Translations under genes and position numbers: made by a program
The notes under the pieces: model-generated
Database searches by the model: none
Told to the model about the DNA's origin: nothing
The model's input: the letters and a program-made list of their open reading frames with translations, nothing else
Shown: positions 51,183 through 60,007 of the stretch, piece after piece
Layout of the letters: every line of letters starts with the position of its first letter
How positions within the stretch are numbered: the stretch's first letter is position 1
NCBI GenBank assembly: GCA_016707485.1
Contig: JADJHN010000003.1
Location: forward strand, 496,001-560,000
Source: Lysobacterales bacterium
Lineage (GTDB): Bacteria > Pseudomonadota > Gammaproteobacteria > Xanthomonadales > Rhodanobacteraceae
DNA length: 64,000 nucleotides
Direction: 5' to 3'

Positions 51183-51839
51183 ATGTCATCCCCCATCCGC
51201 CAACCACTGGCCGTGCTCGCCCTGGTCGCCCTGCTCGGAAGCGCTGGCCCGCTGCTTGCGCACGAGGCCCCGGCTGCTGCTGCAACGCATACGGTTACCG
51301 TCAAGCAAGCAACAACCCAGGCTGCCCTGCGCGACCTCTGGATCGGACATATCTTCTGGGTGCGCAACGTCGCCCTGGAAACCATGGACGGCAACAGCGC
51401 CGCAGCAAAGGCTGCCGAGGCCGAGGTCGTCAGCAACGCGAAACAGATTGCCGCCTCGATCGAGCCTTTCTATGGAAAAGCGGGCTCCGACGCCCTGATG
51501 GATCTGCTGGTCGGCCATTACGGCGGAGTCAAGGCGCATATCGATGCCACCGCCACCGCTGATGCGGCCAAGCAGGCTGCGGCCTCCAGGCAACTGACGG
51601 CCAATGCCGGCGCGATTGCCGATTTCCTCAGCGGGGCCAATCCCAATCTGCCGCGTGCGACGGTCAACTCCCTCTTCATCGGCCATGCCGCGCACCACAT
51701 GGAGCAGGATCAGCAGCTCAAGGACCACAAGTATGTCGAGGAAGGCAAGACCTGGGCGGCCATGCGCGATCACATGTACGTGATTGCCGACGCACTCACC
51801 GATGCCCTCGCCAAGCAGTTCCCGGACAAATTCAATTGA
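51183..51839 (+). CDS. exported helical His-rich protein of unknown function
   Basis: A 218-residue protein with a signal peptide (LAVLALVALLGSAGPLLA). It has repeated helical elements carrying His: LWIGHIFWVRNV, LLVGHYGGVKAHID, LFIGHAAHHMEQDQQLKDH. The spacing suggests a four-helix bundle able to bind metal or haem, but I know no characterised family. AAGGAG 7 bases upstream fixes the start. It is the first gene of a likely operon with folE2 and the reductase, divergent from the Cys-cluster regulator. Confidence 0.75.
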   Translation: MSSPIRQPLAVLALVALLGSAGPLLAHEAPAAAATHTVTVKQATTQAALRDLWIGHIFWVRNVALETMDGNSAAAKAAEAEVVSNAKQIAASIEPFYGKAGSDALMDLLVGHYGGVKAHIDATATADAAKQAAASRQLTANAGAIADFLSGANPNLPRATVNSLFIGHAAHHMEQDQQLKDHKYVEEGKTWAAMRDHMYVIADALTDALAKQFPDKFN

Positions 51840-51899
51840 TAGAACGATAGAACGCCACACCGCAGCAAGCCAACTGCCCGCTACGTATCGAGAATCCCC

Positions 51900-52772
51900 A
51901 TGAATGCCCTCACCGCAATGCAGCTGCTGCCTGATGTGCAGGCACAAGCTGATTTCCGCAAGCAACGCATCGATGCCGTCGGCGTCAAGGGCGTGCGCTA
52001 CCCGGTCGTCATCCACTCCGGCGCGCACGCCGTCGCCACCATTGCCAGTTTCTCGATGAACGTGGCGCTGGCCCCGGAAATCAAGGGCACGCACATGTCG
52101 CGCTTCATCGAGTTGATCGAGGCGCACGCCAGCCATCTCGACCTGGCCGGCTTGCGCGCGTTGGTGTTCGAGATGCTCGAACGGCTTGATGCACGCAGCG
52201 GCAGCATCACCCTGCGCTTCCCCTACTTCGTCAGCAAGGCCGCTCCGGTGTCAGGGGTCAACAGCTTGCTGGATCACGATGTCGAATGGTGCGGCAGCGT
52301 CGACGCGGACGGCCAGTTCGCATTGCGCGTGCGGGTTGTCGTGCCGGCCACCAGCCTGTGTCCCTGCTCCAAACAGATCTCCGCCTACGGCGCGCACAAC
52401 CAGCGCTCGCACATCAGCATTGCAGCCGAGATCCGCGATTCCATATCAATTGAAGAACTGATTGCGATTGCCGAGGCCAGCGCCTCCTGCGAAGTCTACG
52501 GCCTGCTCAAGCGTGCCGATGAAAAGTTCGTCACCGAGCGCGCCTACGACAACCCGAAATTCGTCGAAGACCTGGTTCGCGATGTCGCCCACGCGCTCGA
52601 CCAGGATGCGCGCATCGGCGGCTATCTGATCGAGGCGGAAAACTTCGAATCGATCCACAACCACTCGGCCTTTGCGCGCATCGAACGCATCGGGCCTGAG
52701 CCTGCGGCCACGCGCGCGAGCAGGCACCTGCACGTCGCCGCAGCCGACGGCGTGAACGGAGCATTGTCATGA
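51900..52772 (+). CDS. folE2: GTP cyclohydrolase I type IB
   Basis: FolE2 makes dihydroneopterin triphosphate from GTP, the entry to folate and tetrahydrobiopterin synthesis, with relaxed metal need compared with FolE. The 290 residues include GVKGVRYPVVI, the catalytic Cys region VVPATSLCPCSKQISAYGAHNQRSH and CEVYGLLKRADEKFVTERAYDNPKFVEDLVRD. Its stop overlaps the next start (ATGA). FolE2 is often induced by zinc limitation; here the neighbouring cysteine-rich regulator suggests another signal. Confidence 0.95.
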   Translation: MNALTAMQLLPDVQAQADFRKQRIDAVGVKGVRYPVVIHSGAHAVATIASFSMNVALAPEIKGTHMSRFIELIEAHASHLDLAGLRALVFEMLERLDARSGSITLRFPYFVSKAAPVSGVNSLLDHDVEWCGSVDADGQFALRVRVVVPATSLCPCSKQISAYGAHNQRSHISIAAEIRDSISIEELIAIAEASASCEVYGLLKRADEKFVTERAYDNPKFVEDLVRDVAHALDQDARIGGYLIEAENFESIHNHSAFARIERIGPEPAATRASRHLHVAAADGVNGALS

Positions 52773-53488
52773 GTGCACAACCCAGCGTCTTGCTCAAGCG
52801 CGAAACGGTCGCCGAAGGTACGGTTGCCTTCCACTTGCTGAAGCCGGCGGGATTCGAGTTCAAGCCAGGCCAGGCGATCGATCTGATTCTCGATGATCCG
52901 CAACTGGGCGAGGATTCCCGTGTGCACGCGTTCTCCATCGTCAGCGCCCCGCATGAGGACACCCTGACGGTGACGACGCGCATGCGCGACAGTGCCTACA
53001 AACGCGCCCTCGGTCGCCTCGAACCGGGAGCAGGCGTTTCCATCGACGGTCCGTTCGGCTCGATGATCTTGCACAACAGGGCTTCGCGTGCGGCCTGCTT
53101 CATTGCCGGCGGCATCGGCATTACGCCCTTCATGAGCATGTTGCGGCACAGCTTCAAGACGGAATCGGCCCATCAGCTGATGCTGATCTATTCCAATCGG
53201 CGCCCCGAGGACTGCGCCTTCCTCGCCGAACTGCAGGGCTATGCCAGGCAGCACGAACGCTTCAAGATGGTCGCGACGATGACCGACATGGGCAAATCTG
53301 CCAGCACCTGGAGTGGTGAAACCAGTCTGGTCGATGGCGCATTCCTGACCCGCGTCAGCGCCGCCCTGGAATCACCGATCTTTTACGTCGCCGGCCCGCC
53401 CGGCCTGGTCGTCGCCATGCGCGCCGCGCTGGGCGCCGCCGGCATCGACGACGACGATATCCGCAGCGAGGATTTCTTCGGCTACTGA
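52769..53488 (+). CDS. flavin-dependent ferredoxin/NAD(P)H reductase-like oxidoreductase
   Basis: A 239-residue FNR-superfamily protein. The FAD-binding barrel has VHAFSIVSAPHEDTLTVTTR (RxYS-like motif altered to HAFS). The NAD(P)-binding domain has FIAGGIGITPFMSMLRH, LIYSNRRPEDCAFLAEL, YVAGPPGLVVAMRAAL and the C-terminal EDFFGY. It has no iron-sulphur domain, so its electron partner is another protein or small molecule. Coupled to folE2 by a 4-base overlap, it may recycle a pterin or detoxify an oxidant; the substrate is unknown. Confidence 0.9.
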   Translation: MSAQPSVLLKRETVAEGTVAFHLLKPAGFEFKPGQAIDLILDDPQLGEDSRVHAFSIVSAPHEDTLTVTTRMRDSAYKRALGRLEPGAGVSIDGPFGSMILHNRASRAACFIAGGIGITPFMSMLRHSFKTESAHQLMLIYSNRRPEDCAFLAELQGYARQHERFKMVATMTDMGKSASTWSGETSLVDGAFLTRVSAALESPIFYVAGPPGLVVAMRAALGAAGIDDDDIRSEDFFGY

Positions 53489-53516
53489 TCGATCCGCTTC
53501 GGCAGCCGATCCGCGA

Positions 53517-54971
53517 TCAGACGCCGAAGGCGCGGTTGCACCAGTCAAACAGCGGGCCCCAGGCGAGACCGAGCACGACCAGGGCGAGGCCGTTGAGCGA
53601 GATCACCCAGCGCAGTGGCAGATCTGCCGGCAGCGGCACTGCCGCATCGTCGGCCGCCGCGTCGAAGTACATGACCTTGACCACGCGCAGGTAGTAGTAG
53701 ATGCCGATGATGGCGAAGATGATGGCAACAATCGCCAGCCACAGGAAGCCGGCGTCGATGGCCGATTTCAGCACCAGCAGCTTGGCAAAGAAACCGAACA
53801 ATGGCGGCACGCCGGCCAGCGAGAACATCGAAATGCCCATGATCGCGGCATACCAGGGGCTGCGCTGGTTGAGTCCCTTGAAGTCATCGATCTCCTCGCA
53901 CTCGAATCCGGCGCGGGCGAGCAAGGCGATGATGCCGAAGGCGACCGTGGCGGTCATCGTGTAGCTGATGATGTAGAACATCGCCGCCGAGTAACCTGCC
54001 GGCGAGCCGCCGACAAATCCGAGCAGCATGAAACCGATGTGCGAGATCGTCGAATAGGCGAGCATGCGCTTGAGGTTCGACTGCGCGATCGCGAACAGGT
54101 TGCCGACCGCCAGCGAGAGCACCGAGAGCAGAGCCAGCATCGGCGTCCAATGCTCGCTCATCGGGCCAAGGCCGCCTTCGAGCAGGCGGTAGAGCAGTCC
54201 GAACGCGGCGACCTTGGGTGCTGATCCGATGAACACGGTGATTGCTGTCGGCGCGCCGTGATAGACATCCGGCAACCACATGTGGAATGGCGCGGCACCG
54301 AGCTTGAAGGCGACGCCGGAAACGATGAAGACCAGGCCGATGGCCAGCCAACCGCGATGCTCGACCTGGTTGATCTGCGCACTGATGGCCGCCAGATCGA
54401 GCGTGCCGGTGGCCCCGTAGATCATCGACATGCCATACAGCAGCAGGCCGGAAGCCAGCGCCCCTAGCACGAAATACTTGATCGCCGCTTCGGCCGAGAT
54501 CGCCGAGTTGCGGTTCAAGGCGACCAGCGCATAGGACGACAGCGCGAGCAATTCGAGGCCGAGGTAGGCGATCACCAGGCTGCCCGCGGAAACCAGCAGC
54601 ATCATGCCGATCGTGGCAAACAGGATCAGCAGGTAGAACTCGCCAAACAGCAAGCTGCGCTCGCGCATGTAGTTGCGCGCGTAGAACAGGCTCAGGCCGG
54701 TGGTGAGCAGGACAAACTGCTTGAGCACGACGCTGATGCCATCGTGCTTGAACATGCCGTTGAACGCGCTGACGCCCTGGGCGACTTCCGGCGCACCGCG
54801 CCAGACCAGGAACGAGGTCACGGCAATGGCCACGATCGACAGCCAATGGGTAATGTCGCGCTGGCTCGGCTTGAGGAACAAATCGATCAGCAGGATCGCG
54901 CAGGTGGCGCCCAGCAACACCAGCTCGGGCAGGATGACGAGCAGATCGGCGGGATTGAATTGGATGGTCAT
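53517..54971 (-). CDS. nuoN: NADH-quinone oxidoreductase subunit N
   Basis: A 484-residue antiporter-like membrane subunit of complex I, with about 14 helices. It has the conserved Lys/Glu-bearing segments of the family (VFKLGAAPFHMWLPDVYHGAPTAITVF, LKRMLAYSTISHIGFMLLGF, LAGVPPLFGFFAK). It is the last gene of the nuo operon, 7 bases after nuoM, and converges on the flavin reductase gene. Confidence 0.97.
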   Translation of the reverse strand: MTIQFNPADLLVILPELVLLGATCAILLIDLFLKPSQRDITHWLSIVAIAVTSFLVWRGAPEVAQGVSAFNGMFKHDGISVVLKQFVLLTTGLSLFYARNYMRERSLLFGEFYLLILFATIGMMLLVSAGSLVIAYLGLELLALSSYALVALNRNSAISAEAAIKYFVLGALASGLLLYGMSMIYGATGTLDLAAISAQINQVEHRGWLAIGLVFIVSGVAFKLGAAPFHMWLPDVYHGAPTAITVFIGSAPKVAAFGLLYRLLEGGLGPMSEHWTPMLALLSVLSLAVGNLFAIAQSNLKRMLAYSTISHIGFMLLGFVGGSPAGYSAAMFYIISYTMTATVAFGIIALLARAGFECEEIDDFKGLNQRSPWYAAIMGISMFSLAGVPPLFGFFAKLLVLKSAIDAGFLWLAIVAIIFAIIGIYYYLRVVKVMYFDAAADDAAVPLPADLPLRWVISLNGLALVVLGLAWGPLFDWCNRAFGV

Positions 54972-54978
54972 CGGATTC

Positions 54979-56499
54979 TCAGGCCTTGCTCAGCATCAAC
55001 GCATTGACGATCTGCAGCACCGAGCTGTCCATCAGGTCGGTCAGCGGCTTCGGGTAGATGCCGAGGGCAAGTACGGCAGCGGCGAATGATCCGAGCACGA
55101 TCCATTCGCGTGCATCGAGATCCTTGAACTTGGCAACTTTCGGATTGGTGACTTCGCCGAAGATCACGCGCTTGACCAGCCACAACGTGTAGGCGGCACC
55201 GATGATCAGGGTGAACGCGGCGACCAGGGCGATGAAGGGATTGCTCTGGAACGAGGCCAGGATGACCATGAACTCGCCAACGAAACCACTGGTACCTGGC
55301 AGGCCGCAATTGGCCATGGAAAAGAGGATGAAGAATCCGCCGAACCACGGCATCACGTTCATGACGCCGCCGTACTCGTCGATCATGCGCGTGTGCAATC
55401 GATCGTAGAGCACGCCGATGCAGGCGAACATCGCGCCGGAGACGAAGCCGTGCGAAATCATCTGCACCATCGCACCCTGCATGCCCAGGCGCGCCGCATC
55501 CGGATTGGCGTGCTCGCGGACCAGGGCCAGGGAGATGAAGATGCCGAGGGTGACGAAGGCCATGTGCGCGACCGACGAATAGGCGACCAGCTTCTTCATG
55601 TCGTCCTGGACGAGGGCGACATAGCCGATGTAGACCACCGCGACCAGCGACATGGCGATGACCACCCAGGCGTATTCCTGCGAGGCATCCGGGGTGATCG
55701 GCAAGGAGAAACGGATGAAACCGTAGCCGCCGACTTTCAGCATGATCGCGGCAAGGATCACCGAACCGCCGGTTGGTGCCTCGACGTGGGCATCCGGCAA
55801 CCAGGTGTGCACCGGCCACATCGGCACCTTGATCGCGAAACCGGCAAGGAAGCCGAAGAACAGCCAGGCCTGTTCGGTCGCGCTGAGCGGCGCGGCGGCA
55901 AAGGCGGCCAGGGAGAACTCACCGGTCTTCATGTGCAGGTAGATCAGCGCGATCAGCATGAAGATCGAGCCGAGGAAGGTGTAGATGAAGAACTTCAGCG
56001 TTGCGTAGACACGACGCGGGCCGCCCCAGACGCCGATGATGATGAACATCGGGATCAGCATGGCCTCGAAGAACACGTAGAACAGCAATGCATCGGTGGC
56101 CGCGAAGATGCCGATCAACATGCCCTCGAGCACGAGCATGGCCGCCATGTACTGGGAAACCCGCTTGTTGATCGGCCCCCACGAGCCAATGATGACGAGC
56201 ACGCTGGTGAACGTGGTGAGGACAATCAGGGCAACCGAGATGCCATCCACGGCCAGGCCGTAATAGGCCTTGAGTCCGCCGATCCAGAGATGCGATTCGG
56301 CAAACTGCATGCCTCCGGCGACGGCCTCATAACCGATGTAGAGCGGCAGGCTGGCGACGAAGGTGAGCAGGGCGACGAGCAGGCTGAGCCAGCGTGCGAC
56401 ACGCGCATCGCGGCCCAGGGCGAGCACGAGGACGGCACCGACAATCGGCAACCAGATCAGAACGCTGAGAAGAGGCCAGTGAGCCATGGTGTTCGTCAT
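54979..56499 (-). CDS. nuoM: NADH-quinone oxidoreductase subunit M
   Basis: A 506-residue proton-pumping antiporter-like subunit. Landmarks are IKVPMWPVHTWLPDAHVEAPTGGSVILAAIMLK, DDMKKLVAYSSVAHMAFVTLG and LPGTSGFVGEFM. It lies between nuoL and nuoN with short gaps. An ATG at 56487 is an alternative start. Confidence 0.97.
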   Translation of the reverse strand: MTNTMAHWPLLSVLIWLPIVGAVLVLALGRDARVARWLSLLVALLTFVASLPLYIGYEAVAGGMQFAESHLWIGGLKAYYGLAVDGISVALIVLTTFTSVLVIIGSWGPINKRVSQYMAAMLVLEGMLIGIFAATDALLFYVFFEAMLIPMFIIIGVWGGPRRVYATLKFFIYTFLGSIFMLIALIYLHMKTGEFSLAAFAAAPLSATEQAWLFFGFLAGFAIKVPMWPVHTWLPDAHVEAPTGGSVILAAIMLKVGGYGFIRFSLPITPDASQEYAWVVIAMSLVAVVYIGYVALVQDDMKKLVAYSSVAHMAFVTLGIFISLALVREHANPDAARLGMQGAMVQMISHGFVSGAMFACIGVLYDRLHTRMIDEYGGVMNVMPWFGGFFILFSMANCGLPGTSGFVGEFMVILASFQSNPFIALVAAFTLIIGAAYTLWLVKRVIFGEVTNPKVAKFKDLDAREWIVLGSFAAAVLALGIYPKPLTDLMDSSVLQIVNALMLSKA

Positions 56500-56509
56500 T
56501 CCCCGTCGA

Positions 56510-58555
56510 TCAGGCAGCGATGCGCGTCAACACCCACCATGATCCGCCCAGCAGCAGGATCAGGCCGAGGATCATCGCGAATGCATAGTGGTAGAGATAG
56601 CCGGACTGGAGCCGGCGCAGCAGCGCCGAAACCTGGTCGACCAGGCTGGCCGAGCCATTGATTGCGCCGTCGATCAGCGTTGCATCGCTGCCGCGCCAGA
56701 GGCCACGGCCAAAGCGGATGCCGCCACGGGCGAAGACCGCCTGGTAGAGGTTGTCGAACCAGTATTTGTTGGCCAGTACCGCATGCAGCGGACGCAGGGC
56801 GTTCTCGGCCTTGTCGGCGATGCGCGGGTTGAACAGCCAGATCCAGGTGGCGACGATGAAGCCGGCCAGCGCGATCCAGAATGGCGGCTGGCTGAACCCG
56901 TGCAGGATCATCGCCAGCGCACCATGGAAACCGTGGCCAAGCTCGCCGATCACGTTGTTTGCCTCGCGCACGAAGATGGCGTTGCCGAAATAGTCGCCGA
57001 ACAGCATCGGGCCGATGGTCAGGAAACCGATCACGATCGACGGAATCGCCAGCAATACCAGCGGCACGGTCACCACCCACGGCGATTCATGCGGCGCGTG
57101 AGCGAGGTGACCGGGCGCGTGATGCTCGGGGTCTTCGTGTCCATGATGGTGCTTGACCGGATCGACGACAAAGCGCTGCTTGCCGTGGAAGGTCATGTAG
57201 AGCAGGCGGAAGCTGTACAGCGCGGTGATGAAGACGCCCGCGAGCACGCAGAAATAGGCGTAACCGGCACCGAGGCGATGCGATTCGCCGACCGCCTCGA
57301 TGATCGCGTCCTTGGAGAAGAATCCTGCAAATCCCGGTGCGCCGGCCAGGGCCAGCGAACCGATCCACATCGTGATCCAGGTGATCGGCATGTATTTGCG
57401 CAGGCCACCCATGTGGCGCATGTCCTGCTCATGGTGCATGGCAATGATCACCGAACCCGCGCCGAGGAACAGCAAGGCCTTGAAGAACGCATGCGTCATC
57501 AGGTGGAACACGCCGGCCGAATACGCCGAGACGCCGAGGGCAACGGTCATGTAACCGAGCTGGGAAAGCGTCGAATAGGCGACGACGCGCTTGATGTCGT
57601 TCTGCACCACACCGATCAAGCCGGTGAACAAGGCCGTGGTCGCGCCGATCACCAGCACGAAGGTCAGCGCGGTTTCGCTCAACTCGAACAGCGGCGACAT
57701 GCGCGCGACCATGAAGATGCCCGCGGTGACCATGGTCGCCGCGTGGATCAGGGCCGAGATCGGCGTCGGGCCTTCCATCGAGTCCGGCAGCCACACGTGC
57801 AGCGGCACCTGGGCCGACTTGCCCATGGCGCCGATGAAAAGGCAGATGCAGACGATCGTCGCCACCTGCCAGGGATGACCGGCGATCAGTTCGACCGAGC
57901 GCGAGGCCATGTCCAGCGAGGGGTCTTGTGCGTGCGCGAACACGGCGGCGTAGTCGAGCGAACCGCCAAACCACAGCAGCACGCCGGCAATGCCCAGCAG
58001 AAAACCGAAATCGCCGACGCGGTTGACGATGAACGCCTTCATGTTGGCGAATATCGCGGTCGGCCGCTTGTACCAGAAGCCGATCAGCAGATAGGAGACC
58101 AGGCCGACCGCTTCCCAGCCGAAGAACAGCTGCAGGAAGTTGTTGCTCATCACCAGCATAAGCATCGAGAAGGTGAACAGCGCGATATAACTGAAGAAGC
58201 GCTCGTAGCCATCATCCTCGGCCATGTAGCCGATCGTGTAGACATGCACCATCAACGAGACAAAGGTGACCACCACCATCATCATCGCGGTCAGGCGGTC
58301 GATCAGGAAACCGACGTGCGCACTCGTGCTGCCGACCTCGAACCAGGTGTAGATGTTCTGGTTGAATACCTCGGCTCCGCCCCAGACCAGTTTGTAAAGC
58401 ACGAGGATCGACAACACGCAACTCAGGGCGACGCCGGCTATGGTCACGCTGTGCGAGGCGACGCGGCCGATGCGCTTGCCGAACAGGCCGGCAACCAGCG
58501 CGCCGAACAACGGCGCGAGGACGATCGTCAGCAGGATGGATTTGTCGAGCATCAT
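56510..58555 (-). CDS. nuoL: NADH-quinone oxidoreductase subunit L
   Basis: A 681-residue largest antiporter-like subunit with the long lateral helix at its C-terminus. Landmarks are GWEAVGLVSYLLIGFWY, AQVPLHVWLPDSMEGPTPISALIHAATMVTAG and DIKRVVAYSTLSQLGYM. A His-rich loop (HHHGHEDPEHHAPGHLAHAPHE) follows KRFVVDP-type sequence in the variable region. ATG 58555 was chosen over the in-frame TTG at 58558. It begins 3 bases after the nuoK stop. Confidence 0.97.
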   Translation of the reverse strand: MMLDKSILLTIVLAPLFGALVAGLFGKRIGRVASHSVTIAGVALSCVLSILVLYKLVWGGAEVFNQNIYTWFEVGSTSAHVGFLIDRLTAMMMVVVTFVSLMVHVYTIGYMAEDDGYERFFSYIALFTFSMLMLVMSNNFLQLFFGWEAVGLVSYLLIGFWYKRPTAIFANMKAFIVNRVGDFGFLLGIAGVLLWFGGSLDYAAVFAHAQDPSLDMASRSVELIAGHPWQVATIVCICLFIGAMGKSAQVPLHVWLPDSMEGPTPISALIHAATMVTAGIFMVARMSPLFELSETALTFVLVIGATTALFTGLIGVVQNDIKRVVAYSTLSQLGYMTVALGVSAYSAGVFHLMTHAFFKALLFLGAGSVIIAMHHEQDMRHMGGLRKYMPITWITMWIGSLALAGAPGFAGFFSKDAIIEAVGESHRLGAGYAYFCVLAGVFITALYSFRLLYMTFHGKQRFVVDPVKHHHGHEDPEHHAPGHLAHAPHESPWVVTVPLVLLAIPSIVIGFLTIGPMLFGDYFGNAIFVREANNVIGELGHGFHGALAMILHGFSQPPFWIALAGFIVATWIWLFNPRIADKAENALRPLHAVLANKYWFDNLYQAVFARGGIRFGRGLWRGSDATLIDGAINGSASLVDQVSALLRRLQSGYLYHYAFAMILGLILLLGGSWWVLTRIAA

Positions 58556-58558
58556 CAA

Positions 58559-58864
58559 TCAACCCTTGAGCTTGTCGATGTCGGTCACGTCAATCGTCGC
58601 GCGATTGCGGAACAGGACGACGAGGATGGCCAGGCCGATCGCGGCCTCAGCGGCAGCCACGGTCAGGATGAAGAAGACGAAAACCTGACCGGACGGATCG
58701 CCGAGATAGCGCGAAAAGGCGATGAAATTCGTGTTCACCGCGAGCAGCAGCAACTCGATGCACATCAGCAGCACGATCACGTTCTTGCGGTTGATGAAGA
58801 ATCCGGCCACGGCGATGCACAGCAGCACGGCGGCGAGGCCGAGGAAATGCGCGAGGGTGATCAT
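58559..58864 (-). CDS. nuoK: NADH-quinone oxidoreductase subunit K
   Basis: A 101-residue three-helix membrane subunit with the conserved Glu in LLMCIELLLLAVNTNFIAF and the Glu in VAAAEAAIGLAILV. Its ATG overlaps the nuoJ stop by 4 bases. Confidence 0.97.
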   Translation of the reverse strand: MITLAHFLGLAAVLLCIAVAGFFINRKNVIVLLMCIELLLLAVNTNFIAFSRYLGDPSGQVFVFFILTVAAAEAAIGLAILVVLFRNRATIDVTDIDKLKG

Positions 58865-59475
58865 GGTGCCACCTCCCCTTTCTTCTCCGCCGCCATCTTC
58901 ACCAGGCGGATGCGATCCTCGCGCTTGACCATGACCTGGCGTGCGGGATTCTGCAGCTTGGTGTGGCTGCGCTTGCGCTCGTTCAGGGTGACCGCGGCAA
59001 TCAGGCCGACCGTGAGGATCACCGCGGCAATCTCGAAGGGCAGGACGAATTCGCGAAACAGCGTATGCCCCAGCCATTCCATGTTCGACATGCCGGCGAG
59101 CACGGCCGGATCTTCACCAGGCGGCGCCTGCACGCTGCGCACGCCGATCATCATCAGCATCTCCACCAGCATGACCGCGGCAACGAGCATGCCGACCGGC
59201 AGGAAGCGCACGAAGCCTTCGCGCAGTGGCGCGAAGTCGACATCCAGCATCATCACCACGAACAGGAACAGCACCATGACCGCGCCGACATAGACCAGGG
59301 CAAGGGCGACGCCGAGGAATTCAGCCTGGGCGAGCAGCCAGACGCAGGCCATCGAGAAAAAGGTCAGGACCAGGCACAACGCGGCCACGACCGAGTTCTT
59401 CACGCTGATCACGGACAAAGCCGCGACGACGGCGACCGTGCCGAAGAAATAGAAGCAGAGCAGTTCAAATGTCAT
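58861..59475 (-). CDS. nuoJ: NADH-quinone oxidoreductase subunit J
   Basis: A 204-residue membrane subunit with five helices (LLCFYFFGTVAVVAALSVI; ALCLVLTFFSMACVWLLAQAEFLGVALALVYVGAVMVLFLFVVMML). The charged C-terminal tail (MVKREDRIRLVKMAAEKKGEVAP) is somewhat long. It follows nuoI by 18 bases. Confidence 0.96.
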   Translation of the reverse strand: MTFELLCFYFFGTVAVVAALSVISVKNSVVAALCLVLTFFSMACVWLLAQAEFLGVALALVYVGAVMVLFLFVVMMLDVDFAPLREGFVRFLPVGMLVAAVMLVEMLMMIGVRSVQAPPGEDPAVLAGMSNMEWLGHTLFREFVLPFEIAAVILTVGLIAAVTLNERKRSHTKLQNPARQVMVKREDRIRLVKMAAEKKGEVAP

Positions 59476-59493
59476 CGGATTCTCCGTGTCTGC

Positions 59494-59982
59494 TCATCGG
59501 AATGCCGCGTCCTGTGCACGGGCCGCGGCGATTTCGCCTTCGTAGCGATCGCCAATCGCCAGCAACTGGACCTTGTCGACCACGTTCTGGCCACGCTTCT
59601 CGAAATGGTATTCGTGCAGCTGCGTCTCGACGATGGAATCGACCGGGCAGGATTCCTCGCAGAAACCGCAGAAGATGCACTTGAACAGGTCGATTTCGTA
59701 ACGCGTCGTGCGCCGCGTGCCGTCACTGCGCATTTCCGAATCGATGGTGATCGCCAACGCCGGACACACGGCCTCGCACAGCTTGCAGGCAATGCAACGC
59801 TCCTCGCCGTTCGGGTAGCGACGCAGCGCATGCAGACCGCGGAAACGATTCGACTTCGGGATGTGTTCTTCCGGATAGCGCATCGTGTACTTCGGCTTGA
59901 ACATGTAACGCATGGTCAGCCACATGCCGGCCAGCAGCTCGAGCAGGAGCAGGCTTTTCAGGTAATTGAAGACTCTATTCAT
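59494..59982 (-). CDS. nuoI: NADH-quinone oxidoreductase subunit I
   Basis: A 162-residue peripheral subunit with two [4Fe-4S] ferredoxin motifs: CIACKLCEAVCPALAI and CIFCGFCEESCPVDSI, which carry electrons toward NuoB. It has the typical PKYTMRYPEEH segment. It lies 25 bases after nuoH. Confidence 0.98.
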   Translation of the reverse strand: MNRVFNYLKSLLLLELLAGMWLTMRYMFKPKYTMRYPEEHIPKSNRFRGLHALRRYPNGEERCIACKLCEAVCPALAITIDSEMRSDGTRRTTRYEIDLFKCIFCGFCEESCPVDSIVETQLHEYHFEKRGQNVVDKVQLLAIGDRYEGEIAAARAQDAAFR

Positions 59983-60007
59983 GGCTGTTGTGTATGTCCT
60001 GGCTCGC

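Noticed and set aside
56588..59293. 901-codon open frame antisense to nuoL, nuoK and nuoJ
   Set aside because: His/Glu/Arg-rich shadow frame opposite confidently assigned nuo genes.
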